From Filobasidium wieringae (lineage: Eukaryota; Basidiomycota; Tremellomycetes; Filobasidiales; Filobasidiaceae), in contig BCIV01000011.1 in assembly GCA_001600055.1 (NCBI GenBank), positions 124,001 to 188,000 of the forward strand: 64,000 bases of DNA. Direction: 5' to 3'. Positions within the stretch are counted from its first letter, which is position 1, and every line of letters starts with the position of its first letter. The notes below the pieces were generated by a model that worked only from the letters and a program-made list of their open reading frames with translations, was not told the origin of the DNA and did not search any database. This document shows, piece by piece, positions 44,862 through 55,900 of this stretch. The position numbers and the translations under genes were made by a program.

Positions 44862-45460
44862 CCGGCTGCTTCGCTGGATACTTGTGTGGTCAAATTAAAC
44901 GTAAATGGGAGGTTAAGGATACATGATATTGCGTTGGATTTGAGGAGAATAATGGACTAGCGAATCAACGATGCTGTATCACGTAGGCAAGGGTCAGGCA
45001 TAATCAATCCAACTCGATAAGCACCTGATCCCGATCGCCGAGCCCTGTGCGCGATTACTAGGCTGTCGATCGGTCAGGGCCCAGGCGATCCTAGACTTCG
45101 CTGGTCTCGGGATCTCTAACGAAAAGCATAACTGTGGACTAAGCATCTACAGCAGAGTTTCCAGCTGGTCCAAATTGGAGTCCTTGATAACCCTGTTCGC
45201 TTGACGTGGCTCCTGAAATCAAGGCAGAAGCAACCGATCAATGTCAACGTGTTCTGCTCACTTTGGTATCGGTAGCTTCATGCGGAGCGATTCAACGATG
45301 TTGATCGCTGGGAAGGTTTGAGAAGATATGATCTATACTCCGATCATGATATGACAACAAAAATAACCCAAAGAACGCGAACGAGGAAGTGATATAGTAA
45401 GAGGCTGAAGGATGAACAGCGATGTGAGAAAGGAATAGGAAACGATCAGATGGCCGTTTC
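44862..45460. other. Intergenic, no gene seen
   Basis: The stretch holds the promoter of the F-box gene and the 3' flank of RPB6. Short open frames are present but none shows exon structure or a known motif. No RNA gene or repeat was found. Confidence 0.4.
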
Positions 45461-46459
45461 TTAGTCTCCGTTGAAGATGAGCTCGGAGACCTTTGAGGAA
45501 AAAGAGAGGATCAGACTGGTTCGCATCTTTGAAAACTCTGCGCAATCTCACCTTCCATTCCTCATACGAGTTGTCTATATCATACGAAACCAGAAAGCCT
45601 CAGTCAGGTCGATTTCACAAACCGTATTGGATACGATTCTTACCTGGCAAATACCGCCTAATAACAAGAGGAATCTTTCCCTGTCTCAATTCCTTCTGCG
45701 CAATTTCCAAAGGATCCGTCTCTCCCTCAAGCTGAACCAGAACAGGAGCGTTCATACTGTTTGCGCAATTCCAATTTCAGTGAACCCATCAGACAACCAT
45801 GCTAAAAGAGGATATGGACGAACCTAATCTGTAATGCTCGAGTTCCCAGAATTCGAGCTCGCTCATATTTCGTCAAGTAAGGAGTGGTCACCCGGTTCGC
45901 GTTTGGTTTTGATAGTTTCCCCGTTCGGACGCTTGCTGCCTAAAATACCAGAAGGAGTAACGGTCAGGCCCCAGCCACAGTAAGCAGTTAGGTTATCAGA
46001 ATAGGTAGCCAGGAGCCAAAGAGATGCAATCTCCGCTTCTTTATGNCCCCCGCCTGTCCTAACCCTCCAATCCGCTCTGAAGAACCGTCCCAAAGCTAAA
46101 TCGACTTACTCCCTCTCCATCCATCATCTCCTCATCCTCCCCAGCCCCAGCTCCATTCGTCTGATTCTCTCCCTCTCCGTTCTGAGCTCCATCAAACGCA
46201 TCTTCCTCATCGATCATCTCTTCAGCCTATATGTAGTTGAGCAGTTAGGCAGGCGGAAAAGCAATAACGAAAGATAGAGTCGTGTGAGTTTCGGCTATCA
46301 GGGGTAAGCGACGGATTCTGCATACCTCTGGCTCTCCCTGGAAGTCCTCGTAGTCCCTGAACATACCATGAAGACTGTTCAATTACGGAGCTTGGCTGCA
46401 AGATGGACAAGGGAGTGGACTGACTGTCGATCACCGCCATCGTATTCATCATCAGCCAT
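45461..46459 (-). CDS. RPO26: RPB6, shared subunit of RNA polymerases I, II and III
   Basis: Rpb6 (ABC23) is common to the three nuclear RNA polymerases. The start at 46459 gives [12 protein letters not shown]. The donor GTCAGT joins this to [10 protein letters not shown] and then [12 protein letters not shown], the usual acidic N-terminus. The conserved core follows in separate exons: [63 protein letters not shown] and VSELIFNGD at the end. The order and spacing match the family throughout. There are about seven exons, and one intron contains an ambiguous base (46046). A CACGTG lies 177 bp upstream of the start. Confidence 0.96.
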
Positions 46460-46815
46460 TATTATAAAATCGTTTCAAGTTGGTTCTTGTCGGGATAGAG
46501 TTTTGCTTATTTCGCACTGCGATCGTCTCTGTAAGTCTGATGCTGGAAGTCTGAGAGATTCTTTCGATTGCGGTTGTGTTGAAGAGAGATACGGCTAGAT
46601 GTTCTCATGTCTCGGAAGGTCGATAATTAGGGAATCACGTGCGGACATGCTACCGTTCCGATCTCCGTTGAGCTAAAGGTTCCGGCAAACAGTCTATGGC
46701 ATATATCATAATGGCTACAATCAAATCTCCTCCATTAGTCCACGAACGGATTTCTAATCACATCCGATCATAATCAGCTGAGCCTCAGCCTCTCTTAACA
46801 TTTAGAACCTAAAAC
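46460..46815. promoter_or_regulatory. RPB6 promoter and transporter 3' flank, with CACGTG at 46636
   Basis: This 356-bp gap has one CACGTG (46636-46641), 177 bp before the RPB6 start, in the context AATCACGTGCGG. I see no gene in it. Confidence 0.4.
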
Positions 46816-48702
46816 TCACCCGCCCCTGACTATCCACCTGACCAAGAAACTAGCCACACTCCCCAGCGCCAACCCAGCGGTCAAACAGAACCCTGCCAGA
46901 GAACCTGAAACGTCCTTTTCTTCTTCCCTGATCAGTGGGTTGAGGGTGGGGGACGAAGCGAGGATCATTCCGATCGAAGAGATGTACCTGAGAAAGAGGA
47001 CGTATGAATCCAATATCAGTCTCTTTCCACATCTCCTCAAAAATAGGGGTCCACCTGATACCCACCCATTACTAGCCCCGAACGCCATCAAAATCCCCGC
47101 ATACCCCCAATCACTATTGACCCAGGGAACTTTACTTGCTCCTCCAGCCTTTTCTCCCGCTTGGAAATTGCACAGCAGGAAGAGGGGGATGAAGAGTGTC
47201 CGACTGAGAGAAGCTAGTAAGAGTTTCTTATGGCTTGTTATGAGGAACCGAGATGGGAGGTAAGTTCGGCCTAGGTAATCGGATACTAAGTGGAAAGGAG
47301 GGGTTGTTTAGTACTGCTCGTTATTTGAGTATTGAGGAGGGGAAGATTTACCGTTGAAAAGAAGGAAATGGAGCGGGATGAAGATACTTGGGGAAAGGTA
47401 TTTAGGAGTAGGATCCATGGTAGAAATGATCGTCGTGGTGATAGGAGGAAAGACGGCCTGTTTCGATCCCCGCATGTTGAAAGTGAATGAAACGATTCGT
47501 CAATCAAGTGTCATACGGATGAACGAGAATTTCAACTTACGAGGGTGACGATGAATACCCAGGCGATGGCGAGGTAAACGATCTTGTTCCGCTTTAACAA
47601 CTCTCTAGTCCCAGACTTCTTTATCAAATCCACCCCGCTCACTCCATTCACCTCATCCCTCTCGGTCTCCAACTCATCATTCAAAAACCCCTCCTCCTCC
47701 GCCTCGTCATGCTCAACCCTCCCCCGAGATCCACTCCCAACGAGCCCCGACTCTGCCCAAACCCCCCTGGAAATCCAAAAACAAACCCCAACGAAAAAAG
47801 CAGAGACCCCCCATAATCCTACAGCGCCTACCAGATCTGCTGGTCTCGGTGGAGATTCCGGACCCGACTCGGATCCATCCGGTCTAAACCCATTTTCACT
47901 TGCCGGACCTGGGGCAGGAGCTTCGGCGGGTGGGGAATAGAGCGTAGAGAAGGCTAGGTATACTTGGAGTAGGGAGATAAGGACGGCGATACCTCCTTGT
48001 CCGCTTAAAACGTTTAGGAGAGCTCGTTCGTTCTTGTTCGCTGCGATTGCTATGACGCTCGATTGGAGGAATGAGGTTATGTATGATAGTCCGATTGTAA
48101 GGGTTAGGAGGAGGAGGAAGAAGAGGGTAGGGGAGACGCGGGGAAGGATGGATGGGAGGAGAGGAAACGTCGTGAGCGTCAAGAGAAGGAGGAGGAGGAG
48201 GAGGTTTGAGCGTAATCGATTTTGTTGTGAGACCTGCGATAAGTTCTGATTAGCTTGGACCAGTTGGTGAATACTGGTTGAGGAACCGTACTTTTCCTAC
48301 CCCACGCTGAGCTAGACCGAGGAAGACGAAGTTACTGAGCGTAAATACGCTTGTGATATAGCTTGACAAGGTATGTCGTAGACTGGAGGTAGAGGGGAGT
48401 AGAGCTTGGAATAAGGGTAACGTGCATATCAAGACTACCGGCAATGAGACACAGTCAATAACGAAGGACCATCTTGGTGTGTTTACACAACGAAACTCAC
48501 CATTCCAGGAAACCAAGATGACCGCTCCTAATAACCAGAACACCCAGCCGTCCTTCTTCGAGCGATTCGATTTGGTATGTAACGAATGATCCATATGACG
48601 AGATTGAGTGGAACTCGAGCGTGATGACGAGAGGGGAGATGTTTCATTCAGATGTTCATGTTCCTGATCGGTAGTCGTTGCCTGTAATACTGGTTGTGAC
48701 AT
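46816..48702 (-). CDS. FUN26: Equilibrative nucleoside transporter (ENT/SLC29 family)
   Basis: The first ATG in frame is at 48702 (MSQPVLQATTTDQEHEHLNE), with a good context (A at -3). The upstream extension of the frame has no ATG. The N-terminal 65 residues are polar, and about ten hydrophobic segments follow. Family marks are VFWLLGAVILVSWN in the first helix, the TFPLLPSI pattern, VFPPITTTI after the long central loop, DYLGRTYLPS, RTLFIPLFLLCN and SNGYISSIGMILAS, the last formed by a splice. The central acidic loop between helices 6 and 7 is typical of ENT proteins. In yeast Fun26 moves nucleosides across the vacuolar membrane. The location here is inferred. It is head to head with RAD52 (302 bp). 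Confidence 0.87.
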
Positions 48703-49004
48703 CCTTCGTGGTGTCCAGTATAGTCGAACTAGACTACTGTCGAGTAGAACGTTCGCAGACAAGTCAGGCCAAAATGGGAATGAGCGATATGAGGTTCGAT
48801 CTGGTCTTACGTAAGCACGCCTTTCAGATGTGATATATCGGTTTGTTATGTTTGTGATATATCAAGTTGAGCATATTCACTCGCCTTCACTCAGAGAATA
48901 ATGATTAGACATGTCGAACATCCTCAATCGTACTGCTTCTCTCTCTCTCCATCCGTCTCACACGCATCTTGACTGCTATTCCTCGCTAAGCACACGAACA
49001 TGAG
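48703..49004. promoter_or_regulatory. Shared divergent promoter of the transporter and RAD52
   Basis: The 302-bp gap between the two divergent starts contains an imperfect duplication of GATATATC near 48829-48859 (GTGATATATCGG and GTGATATATCAA). No ACGCGT or other DNA-damage-type element is obvious. Confidence 0.4.
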
Positions 49005-51425
49005 ATGGCACTCTCCACTCATCTAGTCCAAGCATTCGAGCACCAACAACTTTCACACAAACACGCTCAACTACACCCTTCCAACCCTACTCGACAACCG
49101 TTCACTCCTCAATACATAATACAAACGCCTACCAAACCTGCACCTACCTTCAATCCGATTCCTTCTCCATTATTTAGCGTCTCTCACGGTCAGCCCGTCA
49201 GAGGAAAGAACGGCTCAAGACATACGATCCCGACAGTCGATTCGGAAATGGAACAAAAACCTCCTATAACCCAGAACCTATCGACCCCTCAATCCCACGC
49301 CCCACCTCATGCGTTCACTTATCAGTCGAACAACCCGACTCAACTTACTGCGTGGGATGCTGGAGGTTCTCTCCCCCCACCTCATCCGTCACACCACCCA
49401 TTCACACAATCAAGTCAAGCACCGGCTACAATGTCTCTATCGGAATATACCGCAGGGCAGATAGCTACGCTTCAAAGTAGGCTGGCAAAGAAGTTGGGAC
49501 CGGAGTATATCACACAGAGACCTGGAGGCGGGGGAGCTAAATTGAGGTAAGCAATGTGAGCTTGGATTGGCAGGCAGAGCGAGGGGCTGATTTGGTAGTG
49601 GGTTGAACGGGAGGTAGTTATATCGAGGGATGGAAAGGTCGGTCTATTATTCATCATTACACAGCCGTTCGAGTGCTTGGTGAAGATCCTGATACATTTT
49701 CCTTATTGTTCCATCGATAGCGGTCAATTTGGCGAACGAAGTGTTCGGGTTTAACGGCTGGTCCTCGCAAATAATCTCTTTGACGACCGATTTCGTACGT
49801 CCTTTTCTCCCCTTCCTTGTGCTCCATGCTCAATTTTTTTCCCTCCTCTTGCCTTGTCGCGTTTGTTTAGTGCGACGAGCTTTCCCCCGGTCGTTATACC
49901 GTAGGGATCACTGCTATCGTCCGAATCACCTTGAGGGACGGGACGTTCCATGAAGATACTGGATACGGGCATGGGGAAAATCAGAAAGGCAAAGGGGTCG
50001 CTTTAGATAAAGTCAGTATCGCCGATCTCTTTTGATCTTTTACAGAATGAATGAGATGGGTGGTCTAACGTTCGATCATTATGTGCGGTAGGCGAAGAAG
50101 GAAGCGGTGACGGACGGAGTGAAAAGGGCTTTGAAAGGGTTTGGGAATGTCTTGGGAAATTGTCTATATGATCGAGAGTTCTTGAAAGACATTCAGAAGG
50201 TTAAACTTGGGCCTGTGAGTGTAGGTTTTCTACCGTATCTGAAGGAGAATATTGATGAAATGTTGTTGCAGAAAAAACCTCTGGTACCGGAAGATCTGTG
50301 GAGACGACCGGAACATGATGAACTATTCCAATCTTCTGCTCAAGCCGGTCCTTCTCGTCCCCATCCTGCTTTAGATCAAGAGACAAGGAACTACGTCGAT
50401 CCACCCGGCCAGCCGTTGGATAATGGAAAATATTATCGTAGTTCGGAACATATGCCTGCCGACCAGACCATACAGTCTGTAAAGGACGAACAAGGCTTCA
50501 CGAAACCTGCTTTACCCAGCCGATTGGATCCAACAACCGTCTCAACCCCTATCCGAGCACCACCTAGAGATCCCGCCTCCCGTGCAGCCGGAGCTCAAGC
50601 AAGGGCGGAAGCGCTGGCAGCGGGAATGGCAATAACTCGACCGACAACGACGGAAGTGGAAAACTTTTACGCGGATGATGATGAGGCTCTGGCCGGGATT
50701 GATATGTTGGATTACATTGATGATCCAGCTGTTAGACCTACCAGTACGGACTTGGAATTGGATGGGCTTGACGGCCAGGACTTTGGACACGTGGCGGAGG
50801 AGACAAGGGAGGAGGAGGGGATGGGACAGGTCTCGGTTAGGACGGATGGGTTTGGCGCTCCACCTGGTAACACAGAGGAGCACGATAGGCCGGCGGAGAA
50901 AGTTGGAGAAAGACCGGAACCGGTCAGGGTGCGATCGGCTGGTGGCTTTGTATACCCTTCGGCAACGGTAAGCTTCAGCAGTGTGTCATATTATGGGATG
51001 ATGCACTGACATGTGACGGTACAGAACGGAACGACCGAAAACCGATCAGTAAAATCAAATATATACCCAGAAGTACCTACCCTAAACGGTGTGAAGAAAC
51101 CATCCCCGTCCGAAGCAGCCTTGAGACGGGCAAAAGCTATACAAGACGGTATGAATGCTGGCTCTCCTTCCAACTCCCATGGGAGCGATAGCGACGGATT
51201 TACTAGCGCGAGGGGAATGAAGCGGACTAATCCTGGAGATGGTGATGGGTAAGCTAGTCTTTGCTGTCTGTCCCTTACGAGTCTTCGTCACTGATGACCA
51301 AAGGGGCATCTTCCAGATTCGGATTGAAGAACCCGGGCAATAACGGTGGAATGACGACAGCTCGGAAGGTCCTCGGAGAACTGAACGTACATACTTTGCC
51401 AGATCCAAAGCGGATACGATCGTAA
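49005..51425 (+). CDS. RAD52: RAD52, recombination mediator and annealing protein
   Basis: Rad52 anneals single strands and loads Rad51 in homologous recombination. The start at 49005 gives [20 protein letters not shown]. Translation here begins with a long disordered N-terminal extension of about 145 residues rich in Pro/Gln/Ser. The conserved Rad52 core follows: [90 protein letters not shown] and [16 protein letters not shown]. The C-terminal half is disordered, with acidic patches ([19 protein letters not shown]). It ends [15 protein letters not shown]. About seven exons are present and the core is complete. The N-terminal extension before the core is longer than in budding yeast Rad52, where the core starts near residue 40. 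Confidence 0.95.
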
Positions 51426-51724
51426 ATGGCCGGTTCGTTGTGGGTTATGGCCGGATTTTATCACGACAGTTGGGATAATGAGTTTTTCAATAGCATGTAA
51501 GATAGGCGATTGTAGTAATGACTCACTGGAACGGTATGAAGATATCATGATGACGATTTCAACGATCCTCTTTGCGCTTTTACGGTCCATGACGCATTCA
51601 TTTTCACAAAGGACTGCTTGAACGTGGCGTGCTTGAGAAGGTCTCAGGATGGGACTGCCTTCCTTTGTTGCCCCGACAGGTGTATAAATACTAGGCCACT
51701 GCTCAGCGTTGAACACAAACTTGA
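51426..51724. promoter_or_regulatory. Gap with a TATA box before the 51725 gene
   Basis: This contains a clean TATAAATA at 51683-51690, about 40 bp before the first candidate start. An alternative reading is that it lies in an intron of a longer 5' end (a possible exon 51652-51679, MGLPSFVAPT). Confidence 0.35.
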
Positions 51725-52586
51725 ATGTGTTTTCTAGGTTCGCAAAACCTCGCCCATCCCTTTCACACCGACATTCATCTCTTCCACAATGGCTATGGCC
51801 CATTCGTCCTGATCTCGCTCGCGCACCAAGCTCCAAAAGGGTCAGCATATCGTTGACTCCCTCTCAGAGGTACAATGGGGTGGTCGAAAAGGGAGCTGTA
51901 CCTCGAGTCCTTACTCCTTACAAGCTTGGTAGTTCTCCTGTCGACGCAACTACACCCTTCAACTCGCTCGCCCAACCCTTCTCACATATCAAAAGCCCCA
52001 TGTCGCCTGGTCGGCGTCTTATCCCTGTAGGTGAAGGGGTGAACTTCGAAGGAAGTCAGAGGGTGTCAGCTTGGAGCCCTCCCCCACTGAGAGGGAACAC
52101 TCCACTAGCTCAAGATCTTTCTGCTCGGCTCGCGAGGTCGATATCCATCCAAGGGTTAGTGAGATCGCGCACCCAATTGCATCCGTCTTCTGACGCGTTT
52201 CATCTGCAGACATCAAGCGGAAAAAGAGAAGAAAAGCAAATCCCCAACATCTGCTCAAAAGTTGGTACCTTCTTCATTTTATACTGACATACTAAAACGG
52301 TTACTTAGCTTCTACATATATTCCATAGATGCCCTTACCTTGCACAGCATGCTTTCGATTTAGACGACGTTGAAACTTCCTTCCGGCGGGACTCGCCCGC
52401 GCGCTCAATCCGCTATGAACCAAGGGAGTTCGCCACTCATTTCGGCGGGACAGAGAACGACCATCACACTCCCGGTGAGCTTGAACAATGATCTCCTACT
52501 TTATTAGGTACTGAGACTAGGAAATTACAGGTCCCTCATGGTTCGGCGGAAGCGGAAAAGTGATGGAGAAAGAGAAAGAGAATTGA
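51725..52586 (+). CDS. Small unrecognised Ser/Pro-rich protein ending in KEN
   Basis: This is a spliced plus-strand gene whose 3' exons are well supported. SARLARSISIQG joins, by intron 52154-52210, to HQAEKEKKSKSPTSAQK. This joins to CPYLAQHAFDLDDVETSFRR and then, across a last intron, to PGPSWFGGSGKVMEKEKEN, with the stop at 52584-52586. All phases agree. The 5' end is uncertain. An ATG at 51725 is possible with an intron before RYNGVVEKGAV, or the frame through VSISLTPSQRYNGVV may start in an upstream exon. The middle has many SP/TP sites (VLTPYKLGSSP, HIKSPMSPGRR, AWSPPPLRGNTP), typical of proteins phosphorylated by cyclin-dependent kinases. The C-terminal KEN resembles an APC/C degron. 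A cell-cycle role is only a guess. I do not recognise the family. Confidence 0.5.
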
Positions 52587-52940
52587 GACGCTTAGTTGCA
52601 GTGATTCTCGATCTTTCCGTCTGGTTTAACGTCTTATACGGAGGGAGGTCTGCTGACTGTTGTGGAATTCAAAAAGTAAAACCAACTGTCCGCTATACAA
52701 GTATTGTGATCGAGAACGATGACCGTTGCATATATCGATTGATCCCTGTTCATAAAGGAGGTGTGTCGTCCCCGCTCTGACCTGGGAAAGCAATCTTTGC
52801 AAATTCGAGAGGTCACATGCAGTACTTCAGGCAACTTCCAACCAGTTCCCACTCTCTGACTTTTAGATAAGCTGGTTCGAAATGCGATGCTCGTAAAATC
52901 ATGATGGGGGTATTCATATACAACTGTTTGCGCGTGAGTT
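52587..52940. other. Convergent 3' flanks, no gene seen
   Basis: The 354-bp stretch lies between the stops of the 51725 gene and ATG11. Nothing recognisable is present on either strand. Confidence 0.4.
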
Positions 52941-55900
52941 TCATTGATTACGTTCCGTATTTTCTGATTTATTTTCTCCTATCCTCTTCAAAATGTCTAG
53001 AGCACCTTCTCCGACACTGAATCCTCCTCTTCCTCCAGCCGAGGTGGAACCTCTCGAACTAGCCTCTGCACTAGCTCGGAGGCCGGCCACACGAGCGTAC
53101 CGAGCTAAACCACCTAAAATGGGAGAACCGGGACTTCGGGGAGACCTTCCTGTGTCGCTGATACTCGCGGTGTGACTACTACGCCTATCCCTGACTGCCC
53201 CCGGGATCGTTAAACCAGTGGTAGACGGACTTTCCGACAGCTTGACCCTGCCATCCGGATCTATCGCCGTGGAATCGTTCGATGATATAGTCAATGGCGG
53301 TTGTGAAAGGCGGTCAACAAGTCCCTCTCGCGTCACACCCACGACACTACCCGCCTTGCCTGTCCCGCTCATACCAAGCTGAATTCCTCTGCCAAATTTG
53401 CTGGACGAAGCGGAAGACGAAGCGACGCTAGACGGTCGCCTCATCGACTTGACAGAAGCGTGCACTGCATCTCTGAAACTGTGTGGAGCAGGCTGTGATC
53501 CTAAGCGTAAATGGGAGGAGTTTTCCGCAGAATCTCTGCTGCGTTCGAGGATGGGTCTTCCGGCACTATCGAGGAGCGGCGGGAAATATCCTCCCGACGA
53601 TTTCCTTGCTACGGCCGGAGAGGAAAGAGGAGCAGATGGCCGATGATCAACTAGACTCGACATTCTTTGCAGCTTTGAGTTTTCGATCTGACTTCCAGTA
53701 GAGACTGACCGTCGTGGTCTGGCTGGCGTCGGGACGTATACCTCGGCCTCCAATTCGTGATAACGAATCCCTTCCGCTAATCCGTACGGGTTAAACCCCT
53801 TGCCAGCGCTAGGGTTGTGATGATCGACGACGCCTTCTTCTACCGCAGTAATCCTGCCGACGATCCATTCTCGCTCTTGCATCATCTGTTCAATTCCACT
53901 GGTAGGCTTCAAGAAATAATGTGGGCTAGCGATATTGAAAGCCGCCCAGCTTTTCGCGCTAGCATTCCGCGTTGGTAGGAACAGTGCGAGGTCTCCCTTT
54001 GTGAAGCTAGCGAAAGCGATTTGATTCTTGGACCGCTCCCGGTATTGCTTGCAGGACTTTTGCCATTTCTTGACCAGGCTCATAGTCCTAGATACTGCTT
54101 CAGAAAACGCGTTGAGATCATAATTCTTCAGGGTTTGCAGTTCAGCCAACAAGTAATCGGCGCTAGCCATAGAAGACATGGTGGATTCCTTGATAGCTGC
54201 GTTGCTCGCCGATTCCACTGCGCTTTTCCCCGGTAGCGTACCAGAGACGGATCCGGAAATGGTAGCACTCGATTGTATAGCTAGATGCAGTCTTGACACG
54301 CAGTCGTGAAATACGCTTGCGATCTTGATTGCTTCCTTGCTGAATTCCTCCTGTCTCTCCTTCTCGACCTTCGCAACGCCTGCTCTATCTTGTTCTTGTA
54401 TCACCACGTCGTTCGATTGGGATACCTTCCGCTGCGCTTCTCTTAACTCGGCCTTGATCATTCCCATTTCAGCTTTCAGGCCGTTCATTTCTCGCGTATG
54501 TCGCGCTTCAGCAGCATGCAAGTCTGCCGACGCCTTGGTCTTTGCCCCTTCCACCTCTTTAGCCAACTCGATCGTCTGGTTCTCCAAGACGGCCCTATCC
54601 CCGTGCGCCTCGGCCAGTCTATCTCTCAGCACTTTCTCGGCAGAAATCGCCTGAGCCTCTAATGCGGTATCTCGTTGCGCCTTTACTTCCTCGACGGAAT
54701 GCAAAGCGGCCTCCAGTTCAGTTTGCAATTGCAAGACCTTTCTCGCGAGCGCTTCCTCGTCTTTACGCGCGTCGGAAAGCCCTTGCAAGATCTGGGATCG
54801 ATCCGCTTCGAGGTTCTGCAGTTGTGACTTGTGAGCCAGTCTCTCTTCCTCCAGGTCTTTCACAGCCGAACGTAGTCGTTCTTGCACGATTTCCTTCTCA
54901 TGGTCGAGTTGTGCGATCTTACCGTTCAGTCGTGCAATATCAGAAGACTGAACGTCTTGATCGGACGTCTGCGATTGTCTTCTCGATCGTTGGCGGAGTT
55001 CTTGATTCTCTGTTCTTAGCTTTTCGATCTGTTCGAGGAGGGAAGCGACGACAGGTGCTACTCGATCGTTATGCCCGTCCAGCCTACTTTCATGGCGCAA
55101 AGCATCCCCAAGAGCGCTGATACTTCGTTGAGGTACGTTACTTGGCGATATCGCTTGCGCCTTCTCGTCTTCAAGGAGAAGGATGGAATCAGCCCTCCGT
55201 TCCGATATACCGTCCCCTTGCGACCTACTCTCTTGAATCCAAAGGATTCGCAGCTGTTCCAATTCCGTCGACATCGTTCCCATCTGACTCTTCATTGTCG
55301 ATAACGTGACGTCGATCGGGTTCGTGTCGTCCCGTATGAAATCCGCCAAAACCGGATCACTTTTCAGCCTTTCAAAGCTCCCAAGTAGTTCTACAAGTAC
55401 GCAAGGCTTGTTAGCGACATATCAGTAGCTTAGCAATTCGACTGACCAGGCAACGTCGTTCTGGAGATATCACACTCCTCCAGATCGATATCCCCCGAGA
55501 CGACCGATAAATCGACACTCGGTCCCAACTCCCCATCCTCCGTCTTCTCGCTCAACCCCTCGATCTCGTAGGGTAACAACCCCAGGACGTCGTTCCTAAA
55601 CCCCTTCCTCCTCTCCCTCTCCCTTTCCAAATGCGTTCCGAGGGAATCGACCAACCTCCCCGCTCCCTCATGTAACAAGTCCCCCAGTCCTTTCCTCCAG
55701 GCCACCTCCACGCATGCGAGGCCGTAGGCACCTAACATGCCTCGTAGGCGGTGCAGATGCGGGAACCCGGTTTTAGCGAGGGTCCGGGTGGACAAGAGGG
55801 ATTCCTCGAGAGAGTTCATCCGAGGTGTTAATTCCGCTATCGCGCTTTGTTGAGCAGAGATCCCGTGTAGATGAATATGGAGGGTGAGCGTGAACAAGTT

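Noticed and set aside
46046..46046. Ambiguous base disrupting RPB6
   Set aside because: The N lies in an intron. All RPB6 exons join in frame without it.
48703..48762. Longer N-terminus for the nucleoside transporter
   Set aside because: The extension begins with TTG rather than ATG. The ATG at 48702 has a good context.
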